Positions 23,455 through 32,646 are shown, counted from the stretch's first letter. The stretch: 64,000 bases of DNA from Agrococcus carbonis (GCF_900104705.1 NZ_LT629734.1:744001-808000); one strand, 5' to 3'. Notes: a model not told the origin generated them from the letters alone. Numbers and translations: made by a program.

Positions 23455-24168
23455 TCAGCCGCGTCGGCCGCCGCCGAGCAGTCCGCCCAATACGTCGCCG
23501 AGCGGGCCGAGCCCGCCGCCCTGCTTCCCGCCGCCGCCCCCGAGGATCCCGCCCAGCAGGTCATCGAGGCCGAAGCCGTCGTCGGCCTTCGGCTGCGCCT
23601 GCGGCTCCCCCGGCTCGCTCTGCTGCTCGGGCGACGGCACGTGCATCGGGCGCTCGGCGCCAGGCGACCCCTTGTCGAACGGCGACGCCGCGCCGCCGCC
23701 CGCCGGCGGCTGCTGCGGTGCCGCGTGGCCGTCCGACTGCTGGCCGTCCGGCTGCTGGCCGGACTGCTCCTGGCCACGCTGGCCGAAGAACTTGTTCGCG
23801 ATCCACGCGAGCACGATCGGCGCGACGATCGGCAGGATCTTCTGGATGATGCCGCCGAGCGCCGAGCCGCCGCCCGCGGCGCGCGCGATCTGGTCGGTGT
23901 TGTCGCCGAAGATGTTGCGCACGATGCGCTGGCCGTCGTCGGCATCGATGTCGCCGCCAAGCCGCGCGTCCAGGTTGCCCTGGTGGCCGCCGAGCGCGCC
24001 CGCGAGCGAGCGGGCACCGGCGGGGTCGTGCGCGTTCGCCTGCATGCCGCCGACGAGCGCCGGCACGATCGCCTCGATCGCCTGCCTCGCCTCCGCCTCG
24101 TCGACGCCGGCCTGCTGCGCGATCTGCTGCACCGGCATCCGCCCGATCAGCTGCTGGATCTCGGACAT
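23455..24168 (-). CDS. DUF937 family protein
   Basis: 237 residues. The N-terminal half matches DUF937: IQQLIGRMPVQQIAQQAGVDEAEARQAI, PALVGGMQANA and SLAGALGGHQGNL, with a hydrophobic helix ILPIVAPIVLAWIANKFF near residues 110-130. The rest is a Gln/Pro/Gly-rich linker ending in DDLLGGILGGGGG and DVLGGLLGGGRRG, a glycine-rich tail. Function unknown. ATG 24168 has a perfect AGGAGG upstream. A longer frame upstream of it has no ribosome site and was not used. Confidence 0.82.
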   Translation of the reverse strand: MSEIQQLIGRMPVQQIAQQAGVDEAEARQAIEAIVPALVGGMQANAHDPAGARSLAGALGGHQGNLDARLGGDIDADDGQRIVRNIFGDNTDQIARAAGGGSALGGIIQKILPIVAPIVLAWIANKFFGQRGQEQSGQQPDGQQSDGHAAPQQPPAGGGAASPFDKGSPGAERPMHVPSPEQQSEPGEPQAQPKADDGFGLDDLLGGILGGGGGKQGGGLGPLGDVLGGLLGGGRRG

Positions 24169-24220
24169 GACTCCTCCTCGAGTCGTGCACCGGCGGTGTG
24201 CCGGCGCTGCCCGCATGCTA

Positions 24221-24316
24221 GTCAGTCGGCCTGCTCGTCAGTCGGCCTGCTCGTCAGTCGGCCTGTTGGTCAGTCGGCCTGCTGGTCAGTCGGCCTGTTG
24301 GTCAGTCGGCCTGCTG
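24221..24316. repeat. Six tandem copies of a 16-bp unit over the 3-prime end of an FAH gene
   Basis: Units at 24221, 24237, 24253, 24269, 24285 and 24301 read GTCAGTCGGCCTG(C/T)T(C/G). On the minus strand the first-encountered copy encodes the last residues QQAD and the TGA stop of the FAH gene (stop at 24302-24304). The array is therefore an expansion of that gene end. Confidence 0.95.
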
Positions 24317-25075
24317 GGCGACCACGGGGTTCCGCAGCGTGCCGACGCCCGGAATCTCGACCTCGACCGTCTGGCCCGCGGTGATCGGCCCCACGCCCTC
24401 GGGCGTCCCCATGAGCACGACATCGCCCGGCAGCAGGGTCATGGATGCCGTGATCCAGCTGAGCACGGTGGGCGCGTCGAAGATCCAGTCGGCCGAGACG
24501 CCGTCCTGCTTCACCTCGCCGTCGACGCGCGTGATGACGCGCAGCGCGTCCCAGTCGGGCTCGGTCTCGACCGCGGGCCCGAGCGGGCAGAAGGTGTCGA
24601 AGCCCTTCGCCCGCGCCCACTGCGGCTCGCGCCGCTGCAGGTCGCGCGCGGTGACGTCGTTCGCGACGGTGACGCCGAAGACCGCGCCCAGCGCGTTCTC
24701 GGGCGTGAGGCGCCGCGCGACCCGGCCGATGACGAGCGCGACCTCGCCCTCGAAGTGCACGTCCTCCGACTCCGGGGGCAGCACGATCGCATCGCCGGGC
24801 CCGATGACCGAGGTGTTGGGCTTGAGGAACACGAGCGGCTCGGTGGGCACGTCGTTGCCCAGCTCGGCCGCGTGCTTCGCATAGTTGCGGCCGACCGCGA
24901 CGACCTTGGAGCGCGGGATCACAGGAGCGAGCAGCCGCACGTCGCTCAGCGGCAGGCGGTGGCCGGAGGTGTCGAAGCCCGCGACGATCGGGTCGCCGAC
25001 GAGCTCGACGAGCGCATCGTCGTCGACGATCCCGTAGCCGATGCGGTCGGCGTGCGCGAAGCGGGTGACGCGCAT
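24302..25075 (-). CDS. Fumarylacetoacetate hydrolase family protein
   Basis: 257 residues, single FAH domain. VVAVGRNYAKHAAELG, VHFEGEVALVIG (metal-binding E-x-E), ANDVTARDLQ (Asp ligand) and LMGTPEGVGPI are the standard motifs. The group includes FAHD1-like oxaloacetate tautomerases/decarboxylases and acylpyruvases; the substrate is not determinable here. The start overlaps the ilvE stop (TGATG), so it is translated with a branched-chain amino acid operon, which suggests a housekeeping or metabolite-repair role. The last codons are part of a 16-bp tandem repeat. Confidence 0.9.
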   Translation of the reverse strand: MRVTRFAHADRIGYGIVDDDALVELVGDPIVAGFDTSGHRLPLSDVRLLAPVIPRSKVVAVGRNYAKHAAELGNDVPTEPLVFLKPNTSVIGPGDAIVLPPESEDVHFEGEVALVIGRVARRLTPENALGAVFGVTVANDVTARDLQRREPQWARAKGFDTFCPLGPAVETEPDWDALRVITRVDGEVKQDGVSADWIFDAPTVLSWITASMTLLPGDVVLMGTPEGVGPITAGQTVEVEIPGVGTLRNPVVAQQAD

Positions 25076-26163
25076 CAGCGCGCTCCGGTGAGCTGCACCA
25101 TCCAGCCGTGCGGGTCCTCGGCGCGGCCGTACTGGATGTCGGTGAGCTGCTGGCGCAGCGCGGTCGAGACCGGACCGGCCGGGGCGTCGGGGTCGCCGAT
25201 GACCTCCTCGGTCGACTTGAGCGCCGCGATGGGCGTCAGCACCGCGGCGGTGCCGCACGCGAACGCCTCGGTGATCGAGCCGTCGGCGACGCCGTCGCGC
25301 CACTCGGCGAGCGTGACCGGCCGCCGCTCGACCTTGTGGCCCGCATCCTCGGCGAGCTGCAGGAGCGAGTTGCGGGTGACGCCGTCGAGGATCGAGTCGG
25401 AGTCGGGCGTGATGAGCGTGCCGTCGGCCTTGACGAGCACGACGTTCATGCCGCCGAGCTCCTCGAGGTCGGTGCCGTCCTCGTCCAGGAACAGCACCTG
25501 CGCGCAGCCCTGCGCCGCGGCGAGCTGCGTGGGCAGGAGGCTCGCGGCGTAGTTGCCGCCGCACTTCGCGGCGCCCGTGCCGCCGCGGCCGGCGCGGTTG
25601 TACTCGCGCGAGAGCCAGATCGAGACCGGCTTGACGCCGCCGGCGAAGTAGGGGCCAGCGGGGCTCGCGATCACCATGAAGCGCACGGTCTCGGCCGCGC
25701 GCACGCCGAGGAACACCTCGTTGGCGATCATGAAGGGGCGGAGGTAGAGCGAGTCCTCGCCGCCGGAGGGCACCCACGCCTCGTCGACCTCGACGAGGCG
25801 GCGCACGGCCTCGATGAAGTCCTCCTCGGGCAGCTGCGGCAGCGCGAGGCGCGCGGCGGAGCGCTGCATGCGGCGCGCGTTCTGGTCGGGCCGGAAGGTC
25901 CACACCGAGCCGTCGGCGCGGCGGTACGCCTTCATGCCCTCGAAGATCTCCTGGCCGTAGTGCAGCACCGCCGACGCCGGGTCCATCTGCAGCGGCCCGT
26001 ACGGCTCGACGCGCGCGTCGTGCCAGCCCTCGTCGACCGTCCAGTCGATCGAGACCATGTGGTCGGTGAAGTGGCGGCCGAACCCCGGTGCCGCGAGCAC
26101 GCGCTCGCGGGCGTCGTCGGCGACGGGGCTGGGGTTGCGGGTGAGGGTGAACTCGAGCGTCAT
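25075..26163 (-). CDS. ilvE: Branched-chain amino acid aminotransferase
   Basis: 362 residues, fold-type IV PLP enzyme of the longer BCAT2-like group. YGQEIFEGMKAYR, LYLRPFMI, KCGGNYAASL (PLP lysine in the GAAKCGGNYA loop), GGMNVVLV, GVTRNSLLQLA and EAFACGTAAVLTPI are all present. It interconverts leucine, isoleucine and valine with their keto acids. AGGAG lies six bases before ATG 26163, nine bases downstream of leuB. It is the middle gene of the leuB-ilvE-FAH operon. Confidence 0.96.
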   Translation of the reverse strand: MTLEFTLTRNPSPVADDARERVLAAPGFGRHFTDHMVSIDWTVDEGWHDARVEPYGPLQMDPASAVLHYGQEIFEGMKAYRRADGSVWTFRPDQNARRMQRSAARLALPQLPEEDFIEAVRRLVEVDEAWVPSGGEDSLYLRPFMIANEVFLGVRAAETVRFMVIASPAGPYFAGGVKPVSIWLSREYNRAGRGGTGAAKCGGNYAASLLPTQLAAAQGCAQVLFLDEDGTDLEELGGMNVVLVKADGTLITPDSDSILDGVTRNSLLQLAEDAGHKVERRPVTLAEWRDGVADGSITEAFACGTAAVLTPIAALKSTEEVIGDPDAPAGPVSTALRQQLTDIQYGRAEDPHGWMVQLTGAR

Positions 26164-26172
26164 GCGTGCTCC

Positions 26173-27216
26173 TCAGGCGGTGAGCGAGGCGACGATGGCG
26201 TCGCCGATCTGGCTGGTGGTGCGGTTCGCGCCGTCGCGCGCATCGATGTCGGCGTCGACGGCGTCGCGGATGCGCTTGCCCGCTTCGGGGTGACCGGAGT
26301 GCTCGAGCAGCAGGGCGGCGGAGAGGATCGCGGCAGTCGGGTCGGCGATGCCGCGGCCGGCGATGTCGGGCGCCGAGCCGTGGACCGGCTCGAACATGCT
26401 CGGGAAGTCGCCTGCGGGGTTGAGGTTGCCGGATGCGGCGAGGCCGATGCCGCCCCCGACGGCGCCGGCGAGGTCGGTGAGGATGTCGCCGAAGAGGTTG
26501 TCGGTGACGATGACGTCGAAGCGGCTCGGCCGGTCGACGAGGAAGATCGTGGCGGCGTCGACGTGCAGGTAGTCGACGGACACGCCGGGGTGCTCGGCGG
26601 CGACCGAGTCGACGATGCGCTGCCACAGCTCGCCCGCGTGCACGAGCACGTTCTTCTTGTGCACGAGCGTGACGTGCTTGCGACGCTGCTCGGCGAGCTC
26701 GAACGCGAAGCGCACGACGCGCTCGACGCCGAACGCGGTGTTGACGCTCGTCTCGTTCGCGACCTCGTGCGCGGTGCCCTTGCGGAGCGCGCCGCCGTTG
26801 CCGACGTACGGCCCCTCGGTGCCCTCGCGCACGACGACGAAGTCGATCTCGCCCGGCTCCCGCAGGGGGCTCGCGACCTTGGGGTGCAGCTTCGTGGGCC
26901 GCAGGTTGACGTGGTGGTCGAAGGCGAAGCGGAGCCGCAGCAGCAGCCCGCGCTCGATGATGCCGCCGGCGAGCCTCGGGTCGGCGGGGTCCCCGCCGAC
27001 GGCGCCCAGCAGGATCGCGTCGTGCTGCGCGAGGCTCGCGAGCGTCTCGTCGGAGACGATCTCCCCGGTCTCGAGGTAGTGCGCCGCGCCGAGCTCGTAC
27101 TCGGTCTCGACCAGCTCGACGTCGGAGAGGGCGGCGCGCATGGCCCGCCTCGCCTGGAGCGTGACCTCCGGGCCGATGCCGTCTCCTGCGATGACCGCGA
27201 GGCGCAGCTGCTCCAC
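26173..27216 (-). CDS. leuB: 3-isopropylmalate dehydrogenase
   Basis: 347 residues, starting at GTG 27216 with AGGAGG four bases upstream. [11 protein letters not shown], the substrate-binding ENTEG-equivalent [12 protein letters not shown], the metal and substrate site [22 protein letters not shown] and the NAD-binding [14 protein letters not shown] are intact. It oxidises and decarboxylates 3-isopropylmalate in leucine synthesis. It is the first gene of the operon. A possible -10, TAGGCT (27293-27288), lies in the divergent region. Homologous tartrate dehydrogenases are less likely given ilvE next door. Confidence 0.95.
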   Translation of the reverse strand: MEQLRLAVIAGDGIGPEVTLQARRAMRAALSDVELVETEYELGAAHYLETGEIVSDETLASLAQHDAILLGAVGGDPADPRLAGGIIERGLLLRLRFAFDHHVNLRPTKLHPKVASPLREPGEIDFVVVREGTEGPYVGNGGALRKGTAHEVANETSVNTAFGVERVVRFAFELAEQRRKHVTLVHKKNVLVHAGELWQRIVDSVAAEHPGVSVDYLHVDAATIFLVDRPSRFDVIVTDNLFGDILTDLAGAVGGGIGLAASGNLNPAGDFPSMFEPVHGSAPDIAGRGIADPTAAILSAALLLEHSGHPEAGKRIRDAVDADIDARDGANRTTSQIGDAIVASLTA

Positions 27217-27409
27217 ACTTCCTCCTAGCGGCGCTGCGGCGCGCCCACTCGTCCGGTCGGCCCGCGCTCCCGCGCACCGTGGGATCCAGCCTAGCGGCGC
27301 GCGCCGGCCCGGCCGCGCGCGCAGACTCCGGGTTGCCGCTCAGGCAGCGGCAGTACCGTGCACGCCAACGGCGGTCCAGTCCCGGTCGCCTCGACGAATG
27401 GAGAGCACC

Positions 27410-27667
27410 TTGAGCATCGGCTTCGGAATCTTCCTGATGGCCGTCGGCGCGATCGTCGCGTGGGCGGTCCCGGCACTGTGGCAGGTGGATGGTGCCAACT
27501 GGACCCTCATCGGCTACATCCTGCTGGGCGCCGGCGCGCTCATCACCATCATCGGCATCGTGATGCTGGCCTCGCGCCGCCGCTCGACCGAGGTCTCGCG
27601 CTCCACGGTCGACCCCGCGCTCGGCACGCGGGTCGAGCGCACGGAGCGCCGCGACGACGTCGTCTGA
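27410..27667 (+). CDS. DUF6458-type small membrane protein
   Basis: 85 residues from TTG 27410, which has GGAGAG at the right distance; the mature family start MSIG-G-IF is matched by LSIGFGIFL. ATG 27398 would add four residues but has no ribosome site. Two membrane helices (GIFLMAVGAIVAWAV and LIGYILLGAGALITIIGIVML) are followed by a polar tail. The family is common in Micrococcales and has no known function. Confidence 0.75.
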   Translation: MSIGFGIFLMAVGAIVAWAVPALWQVDGANWTLIGYILLGAGALITIIGIVMLASRRRSTEVSRSTVDPALGTRVERTERRDDVV

Positions 27668-27743
27668 CACCTCGGCGCGCACGAGGCGCCTGCAGCACCC
27701 GGTTCCCTAGGCTGGCGGCGACGGCCGTCACGAGAGGACCGGG

Positions 27744-28916
27744 ATGAGCACAGCCGCAGACATCGTGCGCCGCGAGGCGATCGCCGAGTACGCCCTGATC
27801 GGCGCTCCCCCGGAGCCCGATCTGCAGGGGCTCGTCGACCTCGCGGCCACGGTGTGCGGCGTGCCGACCGCGGTCATCAACATCATCGACGACCGCGCGC
27901 AGCACCAGATCGCGGCGATCGGGTTCGAGCCGAGCGTCTGCAGCCGCGAGGACTCGATGTGCAACGCGGTCTTCCAGGAGCCCGGCCACGTCGTGGTCCC
28001 CGATGCGCGCGAGGACGCGCGCTTCCGCGACAACCCGTTCGTCACGGGTGACATCGCGAGCATCCGCTTCTACGCATCCAGCCCCCTCATCACGCCGAAG
28101 GGCGTGCCGATCGGCACGCTGTGCGTCTTCGACGACGTCGTCGGCGACCTCAGCGAGCAGCGCAGCCGCTCGCTCGCGCTCCTCGCGCATCAGGTGGTCG
28201 ACGTGCTCGAGCTGCGGCGGATGACGCGCGAGCTGTCGCGCTCGAACGCCCAGCTCGCCGAGTTCGCCGGTCAGGTCAGCCACGACCTGCGCAACCCGCT
28301 CACGGCGCTGCGCGGGTTCCTCGAGCTCGCTGCCGACAGCCCGGAGCTCGCCGACGCCCCGACCGCGAGCGGCGCGCTCGCGCGCGCGGAGGGCGCTGCC
28401 GAGCGCATGAGCGCGATGGTCGAGGACCTGCTCGACTACGCGCGCGTCGGCGGCAGCCTGCGCCGCTCGCGCGTCGACCTCGGCGCGGTCGTCGCCGACG
28501 CCCTCGACGACCTCGACGCATCCGTCGCCGCGGCCGGCGCCGTCGTCGAGGTCGAGCCGCTGCCGCACGTGACCGGCGACGCGACGCTGCTGCGCGCGCT
28601 CATGCAGAACCTGCTCGCGAACGCTGTGAAGTTCGCCGGCGCCGAGCGAGGGCGGCCGCGCGTGTCGGTGCGCGCGCACGACGTCGGCTCCAGCTGGCGG
28701 ATCGCCGTGGACGACGACGGCCCGGGCATCCCCCCGCACGAGCGCGAGCGCGTCTTCGGGCTCCTCGCGCGCGGCGGCAGCGGCGACGTCGAGGGCAGCG
28801 GCATCGGCCTGTCGACCTGCCGCCGCATCGTCGAGGCGCACGGCGGCAGCATCGGCATCGACGACGCAGCCGCCGGCGGGGCGAGCGTGTGGGTGCTCCT
28901 CCCCGCCGACGGCTGA
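27744..28916 (+). CDS. GAF-domain sensor histidine kinase
   Basis: 390 residues, soluble. An N-terminal GAF domain (about 25-155) precedes a HisKA domain with phospho-acceptor His180 (GQVSHDLRNPL) and an HATPase domain with the N-box (LMQNLLANAVKFA), G1 (DDDGPGIP) and G2 (GSGIGLS). There are no membrane segments, so it senses a cytoplasmic or diffusible signal. The GAF domain has Cys66, Cys73 and Cys127, but no known cofactor motif can be named. No response regulator gene is nearby, making it an orphan kinase. GAGAGGA precedes ATG 27744. Confidence 0.9.
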   Translation: MSTAADIVRREAIAEYALIGAPPEPDLQGLVDLAATVCGVPTAVINIIDDRAQHQIAAIGFEPSVCSREDSMCNAVFQEPGHVVVPDAREDARFRDNPFVTGDIASIRFYASSPLITPKGVPIGTLCVFDDVVGDLSEQRSRSLALLAHQVVDVLELRRMTRELSRSNAQLAEFAGQVSHDLRNPLTALRGFLELAADSPELADAPTASGALARAEGAAERMSAMVEDLLDYARVGGSLRRSRVDLGAVVADALDDLDASVAAAGAVVEVEPLPHVTGDATLLRALMQNLLANAVKFAGAERGRPRVSVRAHDVGSSWRIAVDDDGPGIPPHERERVFGLLARGGSGDVEGSGIGLSTCRRIVEAHGGSIGIDDAAAGGASVWVLLPADG

Positions 28917-28931
28917 CGCGCGCAGTCGCGG

Positions 28932-30473
28932 CTACCGCACGAAGTGCGCGGCGGTGTCGAGCCCGCCCTTGTTGACGCCCTTGGGCAGCACCTCGCCGCG
29001 GAAGAACGCCGGCTCGCGGACGCGCATCACGAGCATGAGCACGAGGCCGAGCACCAGCATCCCGACACCCAGGATGCCGACGAGGCCGACGCCGCCGATC
29101 TCGGAGCCCGAGCCGTACTCCGGGTCGAAGCTGTCGATGAGCGTCTGCACGAACAGCGCCACGAGCACCACGCCGCCGACGAGCGGCGCGATGCACTGCG
29201 TGAAGGCGGTCTTCGCGCTGCCGAACGCGGTCTTGCGGAAGTACCAGACGGCGCTGAGCGCCGTGAGGCCGTAGTAGAAGCAGACCATCATGCCGAGCGC
29301 CGTGATGGTGTCCCACAGCACGTTCTCGCTCACGAACCGCATCACCGCGTAGAAGGTGCTCGCGACGAGCGCCGAGACGATCGTGCCGAACACGGGCGTG
29401 AGGAAGCGCGGGTGCACCGACGCGAAGCGCTTCGGCACGGCGCGGTAGTGGCCCATCGCGAGCAGCGTGCGGGCGGGCGAGATGGCGGTCGACTGCAGCG
29501 AGGCCGCCGACGACGACAGCACCGCGAGCGAGATCAGCCAGCCGAGGGGCCCCATGATCGGGTTCGACAGGTGGAAGAGCACGTTGTCCTGGATGTCGGG
29601 GTTGCCCATGCCGAGCCCGGTGTCGCCGTTGCCGGCGAACGACAGCAGCGCGATCGCGAGCAGCAGGTAGAGGCCGAGCACGACGACGATCGTGATGGCG
29701 GCGGCCCGGGCTGGCGTGCGCTTCGGATCCTTCGCCTCCTCGTTCATCGTGAGCACGACGTCCCAGCCCCAGAAGATGAAGATCGACAGCGACAGGCCCG
29801 CGACGACCGCGCTGAGCGACGGCGCGTCGAAGACGTTGAACCAGGATGCGTCGATCGGCGTGTGGTCGAGCGCGTCGCCGCCGTTGGCGCGGAAGAGCGC
29901 GACGGCGCCGAAGCCGACGAGCACGAGCACCTGGAAGCCGACGAGGAACGCCTGCACGCGCTGCGCGGTCGTGATGTCGCGGCACGAGACCCAGGTCGCG
30001 AGCGCCATGAACGCGAGGCACGTGGCGACGTTGATGAACGGATCCGCCGCGAGCTCGGCGATGCTCGCATCGCCCGTGATCTGGGCGATGAGCAGGTAGA
30101 GGAAGTCGACCGCGATGCCCGCGAGGTTCGACAGCACGAGCACGGTCGCGATGACGAGCCCCCAGCCCGTCATCCAGCCGAGGTACGGCCCGAACGCGCG
30201 GGTGCCCCACGTGAACGACGTGCCCGCGTCGGGGATCGCCTTGTTGAGCTCGCGGTAGCCGAAGGCGACGAGCAGCATCGGGATGAAGCCGATGATGATG
30301 ATCGCCGGCACCTGCAGGCCCACGGCGCTGACGGTCGGCCCGATCGCCGCGGTGAAGGTGTAGGCGGGCGCGATCGTCGAGACGCCGATCACGACGGCGC
30401 CGAGCACCGTGACGGTGCCCTTCGAGAGACCCTTCGGCGAGATGCCGGTATCCGGGTCGATGGTGGTGGTCAT
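28932..30473 (-). CDS. APC family amino acid/polyamine permease
   Basis: 513 residues, 12 membrane helices of the amino acid-polyamine-organocation superfamily. GVSTIAPAYTFTAAIGPT is the unwound helix-1 substrate region, and YRELNKAIPDAGTSFTWGTRAFGPYLGWMTGW and FIFWGWDVVLTMNEEAKDPKRTP are typical of the group. ATG 30473 follows AGGAG by seven bases. It lies 31 bp downstream of an amine oxidase gene in the same direction and near an agmatine deiminase, so putrescine or another amine is the likely cargo (inference). Confidence 0.88.
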   Translation of the reverse strand: MTTTIDPDTGISPKGLSKGTVTVLGAVVIGVSTIAPAYTFTAAIGPTVSAVGLQVPAIIIIGFIPMLLVAFGYRELNKAIPDAGTSFTWGTRAFGPYLGWMTGWGLVIATVLVLSNLAGIAVDFLYLLIAQITGDASIAELAADPFINVATCLAFMALATWVSCRDITTAQRVQAFLVGFQVLVLVGFGAVALFRANGGDALDHTPIDASWFNVFDAPSLSAVVAGLSLSIFIFWGWDVVLTMNEEAKDPKRTPARAAAITIVVVLGLYLLLAIALLSFAGNGDTGLGMGNPDIQDNVLFHLSNPIMGPLGWLISLAVLSSSAASLQSTAISPARTLLAMGHYRAVPKRFASVHPRFLTPVFGTIVSALVASTFYAVMRFVSENVLWDTITALGMMVCFYYGLTALSAVWYFRKTAFGSAKTAFTQCIAPLVGGVVLVALFVQTLIDSFDPEYGSGSEIGGVGLVGILGVGMLVLGLVLMLVMRVREPAFFRGEVLPKGVNKGGLDTAAHFVR

Positions 30474-30504
30474 CGTTGACTCCTGGTTGAGAGGGTGCGC
30501 CGGG

Positions 30505-31863
30505 CTAGGCGCGGAGCTGCTCGAGCACTTCGTCGGCAGCGGCCCAGCCGCGGCGGATCGCGCCGTCGACGTGCTGGTAGCCGGCAGCGGCGATGTCGCT
30601 GCAGGCCCAGTGGATGGCGCCCTCGGGCTGCGTCTGCAGGGCGCCGTAGCGGGAGAGCCCGCCGAGGTCGAAGCTCGCGGCGTAGGCGCCGCGCGTCCAC
30701 TCCTCCGAGCCCCAGTCCGAGAGGTAGAACACGCGCGGCTCGAGCGCCTTCGGCCCGAAGTAGCGCGCGAGCCCCTCGAGGATCTGCTGCCGCTGGGCCT
30801 CCTCGCCGAGGCCGAACGACGCATCCGCCGCGAGGTCGGAGACGAAGCCGACGAGCGTGCCGCGAGGGTCGTCGTGGTTCGTGTTGTCGTAGACCTCGGT
30901 GATGGTCTCGAAGGGGGCGAAGACCGTGCCCGAGAGGCCGTCCTCGCGCCAGAACGGCGTGTCGTAGACGGCGTGCACCTTGATGACGAGGCCGAGCGAG
31001 ACGTGCTGGTGCGCCTGGTGGCGCATGCGCGGCAGCGGCGGCTGGAAGTCGATGCGGCTGTAGAGGTTGGGGGGCACCGCGACGACGGCGCGCTTCGCGC
31101 GCACTTCGATGCCGCCGTCGGCGTAGGCGACCACGCCGTCGTCGCCGCGCTCGAGCCGGCGCACGGGCGCGTTCAGGCGCACGGCGTCGCCGAGCTCGGC
31201 CGCGAGCCGCTCGGAGACCTGCTGCATGCCGCCGACCACGCGGCGGTCGAGGATGAACCCCTCGTCGACGAGGTGCTCGAAGCCGCCGGCGGATGCGGCC
31301 ATGAGCAGGGCCTGGAGCAGGCTGATCGAGTGGGCCGGCTTCGTGAGCATCGCCTCGGCGACGTAGAGCGAGACGACGTCGGTCGCGGTCTCGTCGTCGG
31401 ACTGGCGGCGCAGCCACTCGCGCCAGGAGATGGCGTCGTACTCCGCCGCGCGCGGGTGCGCCCACGGCTCGTCCGCGCCGACCTCGAGGCTCATGCCGTG
31501 CAGGAGGGCGACGAGGCGCTCGATCTCCGCCTCGGTCTCGGGCCCGGCGGGGAAGATCTCGCCGGTGTAGCGGTGCGCGACGCCGTCGCGGTCGACGTAG
31601 AGGCTCTCGCCGTCGCGGTAGCGCGGGTAGGTCTCGAGGCCGAGCTCCTCGAGCGTCTGCAGCAGGGCCGTCTGGTCGGGCGAGACCCACTGGCCGCCGA
31701 TCTCGAGCATCGCGCCGTCGATCTCGCGCGTCCAGGTGCGGCCGCCGACGCGGTCGCGCGCCTCGAGCACCCGCACGCTCACCCCGGCTCGTGCCAGTCG
31801 CGTCGCGGCGCTGAGGCCCGCGGCCCCGGCGCCGATGATGACTACGTCGCAGGTCTCCGCCAT
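30505..31863 (-). CDS. Flavin-containing amine oxidase (putrescine/tyramine oxidase-like)
   Basis: 452 residues. The FAD motif VVIIGAGAAGLSAATRLARAG, EARDRVGGRTWT, GGQWVSPDQ and the C-terminal EGAIHWACSDIA flavin segment identify the MAO family. The residue before the final flavin contact is Cys (HWACSD), where MAO enzymes have an E-T/S. Whether the flavin is covalent cannot be judged. It oxidises a primary amine to an aldehyde with oxygen, giving ammonia and H2O2. GGGAG precedes ATG 31863. A TetR-type palindrome lies just upstream. The neighbouring permease and agmatine deiminase point to putrescine (inference). Confidence 0.88.
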   Translation of the reverse strand: MAETCDVVIIGAGAAGLSAATRLARAGVSVRVLEARDRVGGRTWTREIDGAMLEIGGQWVSPDQTALLQTLEELGLETYPRYRDGESLYVDRDGVAHRYTGEIFPAGPETEAEIERLVALLHGMSLEVGADEPWAHPRAAEYDAISWREWLRRQSDDETATDVVSLYVAEAMLTKPAHSISLLQALLMAASAGGFEHLVDEGFILDRRVVGGMQQVSERLAAELGDAVRLNAPVRRLERGDDGVVAYADGGIEVRAKRAVVAVPPNLYSRIDFQPPLPRMRHQAHQHVSLGLVIKVHAVYDTPFWREDGLSGTVFAPFETITEVYDNTNHDDPRGTLVGFVSDLAADASFGLGEEAQRQQILEGLARYFGPKALEPRVFYLSDWGSEEWTRGAYAASFDLGGLSRYGALQTQPEGAIHWACSDIAAAGYQHVDGAIRRGWAAADEVLEQLRA

Positions 31864-31922
31864 GGTGCGCTCCCTCGCCTCCCGACGGCCGAGCGCCGTC
31901 GCTGGCGAAGAGTGTCGCACAC

Positions 31923-31942
31923 TATTGGGCAGTCGATCAATA
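31923..31942. promoter_or_regulatory. TetR-type operator upstream of the amine oxidase gene
   Basis: TATTGGGC-AGTC-GATCAATA, an imperfect copy (6 of 8 in the left arm) of the perfect site at 32604-32623. It overlaps the stop codon of the tetR gene and the -10-like TAGTGT (31924-31919). Confidence 0.65.
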
Positions 31943-32560
31943 ACCGCGTGCGCGCAGCTCCTCGGCGGGGATGCGCAAGAGCCCCGCGACCGTGCGCACG
32001 ACCGTGCCGAGGGTCTCGCGCTCGTAGCCGGCCCAGACCGCGGCCTGCGCGCTCAGGCCGTCCGTGGCACCCACGACGAAGCGCGCGAGCGCGAGCGGAT
32101 CGGGGGCGTGGAGCGCGCCGGCGCGGTGGCCGCGCTCGAGCACCTCGCCGACGAACGCCTCCCACGCGCGCGCCTCGCCGGTGAGCACGGCTGCGAGGTC
32201 GTCGCTGCGGCGCGAGAGGCTCCAGCCGTCGACCCAGACGAGCGCGACGTCGCGCCGGTAGTCGCCGATCAGCTCGCGCAGCAGCACGAGCACCCGATCG
32301 ACGTCGCCGGAGACCGCATCGACGGCGGCGCGCACCTGCTCGAGCTCCTCCCTCGCGATGTCGCGGAAGATCTCGGCCACGAGCAGGTCCATGCGGTCGA
32401 CGTAGTGCGTGATGAGCCCGGGCGCGATGCCCACCTGCTCGGCCACGGCGCGCTGCGTGACCGCGCTCAGCCCGCTCTCGAGCGCGATCGTCCGCGCCGC
32501 CGTCCGGATCTCGTCCCGCCGCACTGCGGGGGTCTTCCGGGTGCGCCTGCCTGCGGTCAT
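31937..32560 (-). CDS. TetR family regulator of the amine/polyamine genes
   Basis: 207 residues from ATG 32560 with GAGGA upstream. The helix-turn-helix is VTQRAVAEQVGIAPGLITHYVDRMDLLVAEIF, and the C-terminal effector domain resembles BetI-like TetR proteins. An in-frame start further upstream has no ribosome site. Matching palindromes flank the gene, one before aguA (32604-32623) and one before the amine oxidase (31923-31942), so it probably represses both and itself. Polyamine or an aldehyde product is the likely effector (inference). Confidence 0.9.
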   Translation of the reverse strand: MTAGRRTRKTPAVRRDEIRTAARTIALESGLSAVTQRAVAEQVGIAPGLITHYVDRMDLLVAEIFRDIAREELEQVRAAVDAVSGDVDRVLVLLRELIGDYRRDVALVWVDGWSLSRRSDDLAAVLTGEARAWEAFVGEVLERGHRAGALHAPDPLALARFVVGATDGLSAQAAVWAGYERETLGTVVRTVAGLLRIPAEELRARGY

Positions 32561-32603
32561 TGCATCCTCACGCCCCCCACAGTATTGTCTCGACCGCACG
32601 CTG

Positions 32604-32623
32604 TATTGATCATGCGATCAATA
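32604..32623. promoter_or_regulatory. Perfect TetR-type operator between tetR and aguA
   Basis: TATTGATC-ATGC-GATCAATA, perfect 8-bp arms. For aguA a TTGTCT (32585-32590) and GATCAT (32608-32613) with a 17-bp spacer would place the -10 inside the operator. A further half-site-like AGTATTGTC lies at 32581. Confidence 0.75.
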
Positions 32624-32646
32624 AACGACGACGAAGTGGAGCGGCC

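Noticed and set aside
24221..24316. 16-bp repeats as operator array (iterons) or origin
   Set aside because: They derive from the coding end of the FAH gene and have no replication gene nearby.
25076..27682. 1126-codon minus frame upstream of the FAH gene
   Set aside because: Only the last 257 codons (24302-25075) are real. The rest is a shadow of ilvE and leuB in another frame.
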